A DNA stretch of 64,000 nucleotides from assembly GCA_002205965.3 (NCBI GenBank), contig NADL03000096.1, positions 248,001 to 312,000 on the forward strand, read 5' to 3'. Position numbers and translations under genes: made by a program. The notes below the pieces were generated by a model. That model ran no database searches and had not been told where the DNA came from. It was given only the letters and a program-made list of their open reading frames with translations. The stretch is from Kappaphycus alvarezii (lineage: Eukaryota; Rhodophyta; Florideophyceae; Gigartinales; Solieriaceae). Below are positions 32,552 to 44,468 of the stretch, piece after piece; position 1 is the first letter of the stretch, and each line of letters opens with the position of its first letter.

Positions 32552-33784
32552 TGTTGAAAAAGGTATAGAATGCATTCGATCCCATGGTTTTTAGTTGCCA
32601 CCTGGACACGTGTACACCTGTAGCATGAAAATGCAAGTTGCACCCTTCTTCTGTGTGTACACCTATTACACGTGTAGAATGGGCATAAACGAAAGTTGCC
32701 TGGGACGAAAGCCCATTTTCGGGCAACTCAAAATCACGGCGCATTTTGCCTTATTTCAAACCACTTGGTATTCTGCCTTCAGATTGGCTGCAAGATACGC
32801 CTCTATACCACTCACATCGCTCCAAGTGGCGATATCTGAGCTGATCGTTTGGAGCAATCTGACACTTGGCATGTTATGGTTGGGTGATGGTTTGTCTCTA
32901 TTCTAGGCTCCAAGTACTGTACCCAATGCGTCATACGTGTACTGTCTCCTATGTGGCATACGTGTATTGTCTCCTCTCTGTCGTACGTGTACAGTATTAT
33001 AGGTGTCGTACGTGTACAATTAAACAGTGTTTTCTATATTTATCCTATAGTTGCCTGGACTGGCTGCATACAGTTTACACTATACAGTACTCATTATACT
33101 GGCTGCATACAAATCACTCTTGCACAAGTATGCAGCCAAAGTATGTTGATGCAGCCAAGTTGCTTTTACAGTATTGACGTATGGCACTTAAGGCTTAATT
33201 CACGTTGAACGGCCTGCACAAGATTTACGTACTGTTACATAACAACGTGAGACAAGCCCGCCAAAAATTTTTTTCTACTTTTATGATATTTAAGTTCCCG
33301 CCTTTAGGTTCTGTTACAGGCCGATAGATTACAGTTGCGTTGTCGGGTCACATAAGGCATAATTCACGGGTTGACTGTTTTAGTGTACGTTTACGTAACA
33401 GAACATGCATGGCTAGCATGCACGCAATGTTACTTACGTTTTGAATATCGGTAATTATGAATTTCCCGCGCATGCAAATCAGGGATTCTGAGGCATCTCG
33501 GCTTGGGTAGGCTATAGGATCAACAAAGATAGTACTGCAAATGTAGATTTTGCTACATTCATTTTGCTTTCACAAAGCCGAAGTGAGTACTGGCAAACAA
33601 TATATAGTTGTAGTCTAATAGCTCATCTAAGTAAAAAAGAGGCACGGACTTGCCTTTGATTTCAACACCAACCTCACCCTTGCCTTTCCATCTCCTTTCG
33701 TTTCCTTTCTCCATCTACACTCTTTCCCTACTTCCCTTTTCATTCTCTCTCCTCATCCCTCATCATTCCCTGTTCCTTTCATCA
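32552..33784 (+). repeat. family F LTR, plus orientation, solo
   Basis: It begins TGTTGAAAAAGG and ends TTCCTTTCATCA, 1,233 bp. It interrupts the G leader on its left side. The 5-base flanks (GACAC at 32547-32551, ACAAT at 33785-33789) differ, so no duplication is seen. It is the inverted counterpart of the LTR at 33911-35154. Confidence 0.85.
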
Positions 33785-33910
33785 ACAATACGATTTGCGG
33801 GTAACGAAGGAGTTAACAGGCGAAATAAGCACATTGACATATCATATCATTTTGTCCGAGATGCTGTGACTCGAAAGATTGTTTCACTGTTTCACGTACC
33901 TTCTACAGAT
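33785..33910 (+). pseudogene. 126-bp copia RNase H fragment between two inverted F LTRs
   Basis: The fragment encodes FAGNEGVNRRNKHIDISYHF followed by VRDAVTRKIVSLFHVP. This is the RNase H tail found in family C, on the plus strand and unlike the F-type tail (ELARNESTNRRNKHIDIAYH). It carries no other part of a C element. Confidence 0.75.
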
Positions 33911-35154
33911 TGATGAAAGGAACAAAGGATGATGAGGGATGAGGAGAGAGAATGAAAAGGGAAGTAGGGAAAGAGTTGTGATGGAGAAAGGAAACAGAAA
34001 GGAGATAGAATGGCAAGGGTGAGGTTGGTTGGTGTTGAAATCAAAGGCAAGTCCGTACCTCTTCTTTACTTGAATGAGCTATTCGACTACAACTATATAC
34101 TGTTTGCCGGTACTCACTTCGGCTTCGTGAAAGCAAAATGAAAGTAGCAAAATCTACATTTGCAGTACTATCTTTGTTGATCCTATAGCCTACCCAAGCC
34201 GAGATGCCTCAGAATCCCTGATTTGCATGCGCGGGAAATTCATAATTACCGATATTCAAAACGTAAGTAACATTGCGTGCATGCTAGCCATGCATGTTCT
34301 GTTACGTAAACGTACACTAAAACAGTCAACCCGTGAATTATGCCTTACGTGACCCGCCAACGCAACTGTAATCTCTCGGCCTGTAACAGAACCCAAAGGC
34401 GGGAACTTAAGGCGGGAACTTAAATATCATAAAAGTAGAAAACAATTTTTGGCGGGCTTGTCTCACGTTGTTACGTAACAGTACGTAAATCTCATGCAGG
34501 CCGTTCAACGTGAATTAAGCCTTACGTGCTATACGTGCAATACTGTAAAAGCAACGTGGCTGCATCAACATACTTTGGCTGCATACTTGTGCAAGAGTGA
34601 TTTGTAGCAGCCAGTATAATGAGTATAGTGTAAACTGTATGCAGCCAGTCCAGGCAACTATAGGATAAATATAGAAACCACTGTTTACTTGTACACGTAC
34701 GACACCTATAATACTGTACACGTACGACAGAGAGGAGACAGTACACGTATGCCACATAGGAGACAGTACACGTATGACACATGGTACAGTACTTTGAGCC
34801 TAGAATAGAGACAAACCATCAACCAACCATAACATGCCAAGTGTCAGAATGCTCCACAATGATCAGCTCAGATATCGCCACTTGGAGCGATGTGAGTGGT
34901 ATGGAGGCGTATCTAGCAGCCAATCAGAGGGCAGAATACCAAGTGGTTTGAAAAATGGCAAAATGCGCCGTGATTTTGAGTTGCCCGAAAATGGGCTTTC
35001 GTCCCAGGCAACTTTCGATTTGGCCCATTTTACACGTGTATAGGTGTACACACAGAAGAAGGGTGCAACTCGCTTTTTCATGCTACAAGTGTACACGTGT
35101 CCAGGTGGCAACTAAAAACCATGGGATCGCATGCATTCTATCCCTTTTTCAACA
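33911..35154 (-). repeat. family F LTR, 3' LTR of F1
   Basis: In minus sense it begins TGTTGAAAAAGG at 35154 and ends TTTCATCA at 33911, 1,244 bp. It contains four GTACACGTA-type units at about 34690-34783. The purine-tract complement CTCCCCTCGATCAC starts just beyond it. Confidence 0.88.
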
Positions 35155-35175
35155 CTCCCCTCGATCACATTGTTT

Positions 35176-38040
35176 TTACATTAATTCATGCTCCCCCTTA
35201 CTACCCATCACAATCAGTCTAACAAGTTTTGTCATCTGAACTCGCCCTAGTGGTTTTGTCAAAGCGTCAGCAACATTTTCAGTTGTTGGCACGTACACCA
35301 AGTCCACCTCTTTACGCACAACTGCATCTCTTACAAAGTGGTATGCAATATCAATGTGCTTGTTGCGTCTGTTGGTGCTCTCGTTTCGAGCGAGCTCCAT
35401 AGCCCCCTGGTTATCGCTGTATATTGTAGTAGCATGATCAATTCCAAGTGCTTTCATGCCCAGCGATGTCCAGGTTTCAAGGATGTCCCGAACGACACGT
35501 CTCAGCCATATTGCTTCTTTACTTGCTGCAGTTAACGAAATGTATTCGGCCTCACATGACGAAGCTGCGACAACCGTTTGCTTTCGCGAGCACCAACTTA
35601 CCCCACTTCCAGCCATGCGAAACACGAAACCACTCGTCGATTTGCGATCGGACACATCTCCGGCCCAATCCGAGTCACAGTATGCAGACAAGCCCAGATC
35701 AGCATTCCCTCGGAACACAAGACCTAAATCTTTGGTCCCAGCGAGATACCTTAACACTCTTTTTACTGCTAACCAATGCTTCTCTCTTGGTTCTTCGCAG
35801 AAACGTGCAAGTTTGCCAACCGCATAAGATATATCAGGTCGTGTTCCAACAGACAAATACATGAGAGCTCCAATGGCGCTCCTGTATGGAGCATCTGTCC
35901 GAGCATCACTACCCGTATCTACCGACCGATCCACGTTCAACTCGTCAGTGTTTAGATTCATAGGAGTTGGAACAGGTCTACAATTCTGCATTCCAAATCG
36001 CTCTAAAACGCTGTCTACAAACGTGGCTGGGATAAACACAAGGATCGTTCGGATCTCCGGCGAGAAATTTCAAGCCCAACAACCATTCTCGCTTCGCCCA
36101 AATCTTTCATTTCAAAACGGCGGTTCAGCTCCCCCTTCATCCATGCAATCGCCTCCATGTTGTTTCCTGCAAGCAGCAAGTCATCAACATACAGGAGGAT
36201 AATCATGATTGAGTCGGAGGTCGGGTCAAATTTTACATAAACACAGGGATCATTAGTGCTACTTTTGAATTTGAGCCCATCAACAAGAAAATCATCGATT
36301 TTCTGGTGCCACCGCCTATGTGCCTGTTTCAAACCATACAAGGCCTTCAGAAATTTGCAGACATGATTTGGTTTCGAGGCGTCCTTAAATCCATCAGGCT
36401 GTTCCATGTACACGTCCTCCTCCACATCACCGTTCAGAAATGCCGTCTTAACGTCCATTTGATGCAGCTCCAGGTCCTGATGTGCGACAAGTGCCAAAAG
36501 CACCCGAATTGACGTGAGCTTCACGACAGGGGCGTACGTCTCATTATAATCTACCCCTTTCACCTGTTGGAAACCACGAGCGACAAGACGCGCCTTCGAT
36601 TTTCGGGAAAAGCCTCCGTTGGAGTCCTGGGCATCTTTTATTGCAAACACCCATTTTGGAGTCAGAATGTTTGAGGCCTCCAAACGTGGGACTAACTTCC
36701 ATGTTTTGTTCCGAAGATCGAGTCTCGCTCGGACTCGATGGCGGACTTCCAAAAGTCTGCGTCCGGTCCTGTCGCCGCGTGTCGGTACGAGATGTTGACA
36801 ACATTTGTAACGAGAGCCGTGTCATTAGGTGTCAAGGATATGTTTGATCTCCACCAAGCATTTGGGGCTCTTCGAATCCTTTCAGATCTCCGAGGAGCTA
36901 CAGACACCTCAGGGGGTCAGGGATTTCGTTATCTGTACCTACGTTTTCGGCGACCGTTGGGTCGTTTCCAACATTAGCCTGGTCATTCCTTGTCCCTGAA
37001 TATCTTGTCTCGAAGATGCAGTTATTTCGACTGTGTCCGGTGTAGGAAGCCGGACTTGAGCATCCTGTTCAACGCCGAGACTTACAAGATCCTCATCGGA
37101 GCTAATTGGAGATACTCATCTGATTCTTTCTCATTTATTTCAGACTGGCAGGTTTCGCTCTCACTGAATCTGACATCTCTGGAAACAACTACCTTGTGTA
37201 ATTCAGGATCCCACAGTTTGTAAGCTTTGCTGGCTTCCGCATATCCAAGCATAATTGCTTCCCGTGCTCGGTTGTCAAGCTTACTCAATTGACTTGCCGG
37301 GACGGTGTACCAACATTTGCTTCCGAACGTACGAAGGTGCGACAAATTGGGCTTGCGACCGTACCATATATGATGCGGGGTCGTGTGGCTTGGAAGTGCC
37401 GAGTTGTAACTCTGTTTCGGATGTATACAGCAGTCGCCAGAGCTTCGGCCCAGAACTGTTTTGGCAGACTCTTTGCATGTAGCATGGACCGAACCAGATC
37501 CATCAGTGTTCGGTTCAGCCGCTCTGAAACACCATTCTGTTCAGGTGACTCCACTGCACTAAGCTCATGTTTTGTGCCGCGCTCGGCAAGGTAGTCCTTG
37601 AATGCAGTGGACATATATTCTCCCCATCGATCTGAACGAAGAATGCCAATGCGACGCCCAGTATGGGCTTCGCTACGAGCTTGGAACAGTTTATATTTAT
37701 CAAACACCTCTGACTTTCGCTGCATCATGTAGACGGTAACCCAGGAAGAGTGATCGTCCGTGAAGGCCACAAAGTAGCGTGCCCCTCCAACAGAAGAAAC
37801 CTCCATAGGTCCACACACGTCACTGTGAACAAGGTCTAACATCGCTTCAGCTCTACCAGTCGTGCGTTCCTTCGGCACTGCAGAACGATGAGCCTTTCCA
37901 TGAACGCATGGGGAGCATATTTCGGATGTATTCGAGTCACTGATCTGCACGCCGTCCACAACATTGTTCCTTACCATATATGCAATGCCCTGCTTGCTTA
38001 CATAAGCCATTCTATCGTGCCATGTCGAGAGTGTGGTGAC
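35176..38040 (-). pseudogene. pol: family F1 copia Pol: integrase, RT and RNase H, 5' part missing
   Basis: Integrase runs from 38010 (HGKAHRSAVPK, LVHSDVCGPMEV, RSDRWGEYM, PEQNGVSERLNRTL). RT is at 36752-36015 with VKTAFLNGDVEEDVYMEQ and YVDDLLLAGN. RNase H follows to 35176 (YCDSDWAGD, SSCEAEYISL, STNRRNKHIDIAYHF), ending before the purine tract. Frameshifts lie near 36040, 36740 and 37300. The reading is cut at 38040, inside the gag_pre-integrase domain (TTLSTWH), by the family C array, and its gag half is not found on the far side. Confidence 0.85.
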
Positions 38041-39423
38041 TGAAGATGAGTTGCGATGGGAAAGGCTGGTGGTAAAGAGGATGAAGCTGCGGGCTTGGCT
38101 ACCCAGAATTTACTCGGTACTCTAAAATTCTGACCTTAAGTACAACCTGCAACTACTCTCTAACTCACTGCGTCCATTAACAAAAACATAGAAACTGAAC
38201 CATTTGGACAGATTGAAACATATTGGCCCAGTAATAACGTTCAATTGGGGCATTTTTAGAACTGCTTCCAAAGTTGTCAAATTCGTGTAAGACAGTTTGG
38301 CCCAATACACACATCAATACAGCACCTTATTTTGTAAACTCATCCGAATCGAATTCTTTTGTGCCAAGATAACGGACTCAACCTGTCATACGTATTATGG
38401 AATCACACAACTGATTTTGGATGCAGCCGGCAAACCGTAATCATAATCAGAAACCTCATACGTATTATGGAATCACACAACTGATTTTGGATGCAGCCGG
38501 ATAACTCGTAATCATAATTAGAAACCTCATACGTATTATAGAATCACATAACTGATTTTGGATGCAGCCGGCAAACCGTAATCATAATCAGAAACCTCAT
38601 ACGTATGGTAGAATCACATAACTGATTTCGGATGCAGCCGGACTAACCATAATCATAACTAGAAACCTCATACGTATTATAGAATCACAAAACTGATTTT
38701 GGATGCAGCCGGTGGATACAGCAGGCATTCTACTGTACCTGGAGAGACCGGAGCGGTGTAGCCATGATAGTATTTTCATAACCAACTCCCACTGTACGAA
38801 CTCAAGTGCAGTAAGAAGTACAGTACGAGGTACAGTAGGAAGTACAGTACGAGGTACAGTACGAAACTTGACACCAGTACAGTATGTGTACACCACTGCA
38901 CCAAAGGTTTCTACTCTTTGCTGTACCACGTGTACATCACATACACAACTGCCACCACGTACACGTGTACATACCTTACCTCGACATACCTCTTATACAG
39001 TATACTCCTCACCCACTTACAGTGCCCTACCCTATGTAAAATGACCTCATAAACACCATTCTGCCCTCTAAAATAGCTCAAAGTCAACCCTTACACCTCT
39101 ACAGCCATTACACGTGTACATCACCAGCCAATAGAATTGCAGCATTTGACCTATCAGCCAATAGGATTAAAGCAGGCAATTCTTAGCCTAGGCATTATGG
39201 GCCAAGTTCCACTTGTCAACAATTATGCAAAATTTGCATTTATCGTCGACCCCTCGAAAATGGCTTTTCGTCCCCGGCAACTTTGTTTTTTCGGGTAAAT
39301 TTGGCATATATTATCCTTCAGAACCACATGTGTCCACGTGTACAGATATACAGCTTCCCAACCTCCGTGCGAGACGTCTAGTCAAGGCGATGGGCGTGTG
39401 ATCGTCTCACAAAATCACCAACA
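38041..39423 (-). repeat. family C LTR1
   Basis: On the plus strand it runs TGAAGATGAG...CACCAACA, 1,383 bp. It contains five units of the 70-bp repeat (about 38384-38712), a GTACAGTAC-rich block (38810-38900) and CACGTGTACA elements (38930-38970). Confidence 0.88.
38384..38712. repeat. 70-bp tandem repeat inside the C LTR
   Basis: The phrase AACCTCATACGTAT recurs at 38452, 38523, 38593 and 38664 (steps of 70-71), with an incomplete first unit. Each unit also has CTGATTTTGGATGCAGCCGG. The same repeat is present at 44815-45137 and 51218-51538 in the other C LTRs, and in two, three and six units in the three solo LTRs. Confidence 0.88.
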
Positions 39424-39444
39424 CCCCCCCTCGATCACATGCCC

Positions 39445-42400
39445 TTAGCATCGCGCAGATCGCCAAGTCCCAGAAACTCACACATTTATTGAACGAAAGT
39501 CGTCCAAGAGGCTTCGTTAGTATATCTGCTGGCATTTCGGAAGACGGTACACGGAAGAGGGAAACGATATTGCGATGGATAGCATCTCTGACAAAGTGGT
39601 ATGAGATATCGATATGCTTGTTACGCCGGTTGACCCCCTCGTTGCCTGCAAAGGATATAGTTCCTGTATTATCACAACCGATTGTAACAGTACCATCTTC
39701 TGATTTTCCCAATGCATCTGCCAGAAGGCATCTTAGCCAGGCGGCTTCTTTGCAGGCATCACAAAGCGCGATGTACTCTGCTTCGCAGGTAGACTTTGCA
39801 ACAACCGTTTGCCTCCTCGACGACCAGCTGACGGCTCCACCACAAAGCTTGAATACATAGCCGCTGGTGGACTTTCTTGAGTTCAAGCAGCCACCCCAGT
39901 CCGCATCACTAAAGCCTTCGAGGTACTCCACTGAGAGATTTCCGTTTAGGACTACACCAGTTGAGAGTGTTCCTTTGATGAACCTCAAAACCCTTTTCGC
40001 GGCCTGCCAGTGGTCCTCGCGAGGCTTCTCACAGTGTTGAGACAGTTTTCCAACGGCGTAGGCTAAATCTGGACGAGAACCAACCATCAGGAACATCAGA
40101 CAGCCGATGATCTGTCGATACGGGACATCGCAGTACGGGCTTGTCGAAGACTCGGGGTGGAATCCCTGTTCCATTGGCGTAGTCACGGAATTACAGCTGA
40201 ACATTCCAAAACGTTTCAGTACGGATTCGGCATACGCCTTCTGCGATATACAGACTAGCTTGGACGACCTTTTCCTACTAATTTCAAGCCCTATGCACTT
40301 TTTCGCCTCTCCCAGGTCTTTCATCTCAAACTTTTTGTTTAATTCCGCTTTCATCCAGGCCACGGCGGTTATATCACTACCGGCGAGCAGCAAGTCATCC
40401 ACATAAAGGCAATGAGCATTAGCTGTCATTCGATATGTTTGTGTACAAGCACGCGTCACTTCTCGTCGTCTTAAACCCAAGCCCATTAATCAAGAAGTCG
40501 TCAATCTTTTTGTGCCATTGACGACTCGCTTGTTTAAGGCCATAAATAGCCTTGAGGAGTTTGCAAACATGGTTTGGTTTGGAAGGGTCGACGCATCCTT
40601 CCGGTTGTTCCATGTAAATATCCTCCTCTAATTCTCCATTTAGAAACGCGGTAACCACGTCCATTTGGTGGAGCTCTAAGTCAAAATGGGCAACAATAGC
40701 TAGTAGCAATCGAATTGTCGTGAATTTGATTACCGGGGCGAAAGTCTCTGAGTAATCAACTCCTTCAATCTGCTGGAAACCTCTTGCGACTAGGCGACCC
40801 TTTCCTTGCTGAATAAGGTGGCCCTGATCATCTGGAATATCTTTAACGGTGAAAACCCAGCGCGATGAGAGGATGTTAGAGGCTTGTGAGCGCGGAACCA
40901 GCGTCCAAGTCTGGTTTTTGCGTTGGGATTTTAACTCTTTGTCAACTGCTTTCTGCCAGAAATCTGGTTGCGTCCCACTCATCGCTTCCTTGAACGAGTC
41001 TGGTACCGGAACATCCTCATTAGACGTGCTGAGTAAATTAGTTCCTAAGAGGCCCTTCCACCATTGTCTTGGTGGGCGACGTGATCGACCTGATCTGCGA
41101 AGTGGTACATTGCTAGGTCCATCTCCGTCTGCACCACTTGTATGCTCTGGTTCCAAGCTCGCATCCGGGGGCTCTGGGTTCATATTTGGATTTAGAACGG
41201 GCTCATTTTGACCTCCCAATGACTCAGAGTTGCCATTTTCACCGATATTTGCCATTAAAGTATCGGGGTCAGTTTCGTCAGCAACGCTCACATCCTCTGG
41301 CTCAAAATTTTCGTCATTTTGATGCGATATATTGTCGTCAACCGAACAAGGCCCTCGCCTGGACTCATCAAACTGCACATTTCGTGAAATAACTACGCGA
41401 TTCAGTTCGTCATCCCATACCTTATAGGCCTTCGTTCCGGCTGGGTATCCAAGAAACATTCCTTTCACTGCACGTTCATCAAGTTTCTGCACCTCATGGG
41501 CATGCAGTTTGTACCAGCATTGGCAGCCAAATACCCTCAAGTGAGACACATCTGGTTTATCCTTCATCCACAAGTGATGAGGCGTAATGGAACTTCCCAA
41601 GGCTCTGGTTGTTACACGATTCCGCACATACACGGCATTGTCTAGGGCTTCAGCCCAAAATGACTTTGGAACCTGCATGTGGGACAGCATAGACCGAACC
41701 AGATCTATCAATGTACGGTTGAACCGTTCTGCGACGCCATTTTGTTCAGGCGTGTAAGCGGCGGTCGTTTGATGAACCGTTCCTTGTGAGGATAAGAAGG
41801 ATTGGAACTGCGAGGAAAGATACTCCCCTCCACGATCTGAACGAAACACTTTCACTCGCTGACCGGTATGCGTAAGGGCATAATTGGCAAACTTCTTATA
41901 GAACTCGAAAGTTTCATCTTTACTTTTCATCGGATAGACAACGCTCCAGTTGGAGTAATCATCGATGAACGTGACAAAGTATCTCGCACCACCTAATGAC
42001 TGTGTTTGGAGTGGGCCACAGACGTCCGAATGGACTAAGTCTAGCAGCTGCTTTGCCCTACCTCCTGAGCGATGTTTGGGAATTACAGCACGAGTTGCTT
42101 TTCCTACCACACAAGCATCGCATTTCACGGAATCACAGTCAGAAGATGAGCCAGTATCTTTGGTATCATTTGAAGAAGAAAGATGAAGTCCACTTACCAC
42201 GTTCTTGCGAGACAATAGACAAGATTCCTTGAGTATGAACGTGAGCAAGTCTTTCGTGCCACGTCTTCAAGGAGGCTTTGTGAGCCGAATGAGTCATATC
42301 ACACGTATCAAGCACGTAGAGTTCTCCTTTACTTGTCGCGGTTGCCACAGTACAGTCATTTTTCTTTACAGTACACTTGTCACGAACAAACTGAACATCA

Positions 42401-43546
42401 AGTCCATTGTCGACCATCTGGCGTACTGAAATTAGAGAAAAGGCAAAACTGGGAACGTGTAGCACATTGCTGAGCTTACAAGATTTTTCAATGCCGTTCA
42501 CTGATAGCATCAAATGAATGCTCCGACTCCAGCCACAATCGCACAAGCCTTGGTTCCCATCTCAACGCGGCTGTTCGAGACCTCACGGTAGTCTGTAAAG
42601 AGGCTTTTGTCAAACGTCATGTGCGCGGAGCACCCGGAATCTATAAGCCATGTGTTAGAGGTTATTTTAACGTTAGACTTATCCGCTTTGTTCACCAGAC
42701 AAATATACTCCACCTCATTCACTTCCGAGCCATCCTTTTCTTGAGCGATCATTGCCGTTGGCTTCTGTAATTGCCTCCGCTGAAATCGTTCGGGTGGAGA
42801 AGGTCGCTTTCCATTAACATCCTTTCCCCAGCAACGGGAGGCGGTGTGTCCGGTGTGACCACAATTAGTGCACGTCAAGGAAGACTGGCGCCTTCCTTCA
42901 AAAACATTGCCAATAAGGGCGGCACTTGAAGTCATCTGTCGCCTGGACGACTTCATTGAAGCTCGTTGTTCCTCTTGAAGTAGACGACTTTTGACATACT
43001 CCACTCCAAAGGAGTTGTCTTCAGATCCAAGAGCGTCCAGAGCAACAATGAGGCTGTGAAAACGCGGTGGAAGGCCGTTAAGCACTGCCATAGCCATCTC
43101 TTTGTCATCGATAACGACCCCCATGGACTTCAAACGAGCCGCCAGGTGTCTCACACGTCCGATATACGGAAGCACCTTCTCATTTTCTAGCATACTGACA
43201 GTGTAAAACTCTCTACGAGCAGCCAACTTGTTCAGCAGCGTATGTCGCTCAAACACCTCTAGAATAGCATCCCACATACCCTTGGCAGTAACAGCATCTC
43301 TTACATGGTCCAAATGGTCATCAGAAAGAGACAGCCCTATGATTGCTCTGGCTTTTCGATCTCCCTGCTTCCATGTCCTGTACGTTGAAGAATTTTCATC
43401 AGCAGGGACGGTATCATCTGTTATGTACTGTTCTACATCTCGCAGTGCCAAAAGTAGCTGTATTTTCTGCTTCCACACATAAAAATTCGTATCCGTCAGC
43501 TTCTCTATCTTCATTGACCTCCTCCTTGATCTTCTCCGCTACTCAT
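39445..43546 (-). pseudogene. gag-pol: family C internal 1 Gag-Pol (few breaks)
   Basis: The gag ATG is at 43546 (MSSGEDQGGG, then MKIEKLTDTNFYVW). Gag has a canonical knuckle CTNCGHTGHTASRC and the protease has IDSGCSAHMT. Integrase shows HSDVCGP, FRSDRGGEYL and PEQNGVAERFNRTL. RT has [16 protein letters not shown] and a broken active-site region near 40435, with VDDLLLAG readable. RNase H ends near 39445 (FSDADWGG, STCEAEYIALCDA). Breaks near 43520, 42530, 42220 and 40435 are indels of a few bases. Compared with internal 2, this copy looks the less damaged. Confidence 0.88.
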
Positions 43547-43709
43547 TGCAAATAGATTAGAGGTGCTTGTGTTCTGTTCGAAGATCCCAAACCGGGGACC
43601 GATAGTCCCTTGCAATGGCAAGCCCACCTCTATAAGAACACAGCACACGAAACTCTAAGCTAAATGCAAAGGCCGAGCACTCGCTTTTAACCAAAGTATA
43701 GGATCCCTT

Positions 43710-44307
43710 TTACTGCTGAGACAAAAATACTTTCAAGTGATCTTTCCCGTTCTCGTGGCGTTTCAGAACTTCGTGGGAGTCGAACACTCTATCACAAACA
43801 GTACACCTAGGGGTCTCCTTTTTGTTGGCTACTCTAGTATTATGACCCTTAGAATGTACGTGATCGTAGAATGTCTTAGCACTATTGCAGCTAATCTGGC
43901 AGGTCTTGCAGTACCTCTTGTGCCTCGGCGGAACTCGCTTCTTCGCCTTCAGCTCCCCTCTTCGCGACTCGATCGGCAAGCGCTTTGGCTTTCTTGGCCG
44001 AGAGTCGTTGAATTTTTCTAATCGGCTTCTGTGGAGGTACTGACCTGCGGGGGATCCTATATCCTTCCTGAGCAGGAAGGGCGAGCGTCGGCGGCGGTGG
44101 TGTTGTCGGTTCAATAACCTCGATCCTCTCCACACTTGACCTCCTCCCTGACGGTAAACCTCTGACCGATGGAGCCCTGGGCACTCGCGGCACCAGGGCT
44201 AATTCCGAGTCTAGCACAACCCCGCAGAAGCAGGCACAGATAGTGGAAGTGATCGTCAGTAACAGCTTTATGGAATTACAAGTCTTTAGACCAACCAAAA
44301 GGTGCAA
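43710..44307 (-). pseudogene. family C ORF1: two dsRNA-type zinc fingers, upstream of gag (one-base shift)
   Basis: The N-terminal frame (44307 down) has ERIEVIEPTTPPPP, then basic RKIQRLSAKKAKALADRV. A one-base insertion near 43960 (four C here, three in internal 2) separates it from KAKKRVPPRHKRYCKTC and the fingers. The fingers are CKTCQISCNSAKTFYDH with H after five residues, and CTVCDRVFDSHEVLKRH with H after five, both CX2CX12HX5H. That spacing is the one found in U1C/JAZ-type dsRNA-binding fingers. The stop is at 43710 and the gag ATG is about 163 nt further. The body differs from the A/G/H ORF1; only position and twin fingers are shared. Confidence 0.75.
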
Positions 44308-44350
44308 AGAGAATCACTTCGATGTGCAAAGAAATGGAATTATTCAAATA

Positions 44351-44356
44351 ACTTAC
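44351..44356 (-). promoter_or_regulatory. candidate splice donor in family C leader
   Basis: The minus strand reads CCTGGTAAGTTATTTG, a strong donor match, between the PBS and ORF1. The same site is at 50756-50761 in internal 2. Possible acceptors lie downstream in the leader (for example GGTTGTGCTAG). Confidence 0.4.
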
Positions 44357-44454
44357 CAGGAACGTGAGACATATTCAACAGGCTGAGACAAACAAAGCGA
44401 AACAGGACAACGACACAGGGCGACTTACGGAATCAAGAGAGAGATAGCGTTGAA

Positions 44455-44468
44455 CTGGGCCCATAACC
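44455..44468 (-). promoter_or_regulatory. primer-binding site, family C internal 1
   Basis: The complement of CTGGGCCCATAACC, that is GGTTATGGGCCCAG on the minus strand, lies directly after the LTR2 terminus. It is the same internal initiator-tRNA type as in family A. Confidence 0.85.

Noticed and set aside
33650-33913. 87-codon plus frame ending in an RNase H motif
   Set aside because: The first part is F LTR sequence and only the last 126 bp are RNase H-like, so it is a chance fusion and not a gene.
38703-39044. 113-codon plus frame in each C LTR
   Set aside because: It lies wholly in the LTR over GTAC and CACGTG repeats. The low-complexity Thr/Val/Tyr pattern comes from the repeated words.
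40849-41211. 120-codon plus frame repeated in all three C internals
   Set aside because: It repeats only because the units are copies. It is antisense to the integrase-RT linker and has no motif of its own.
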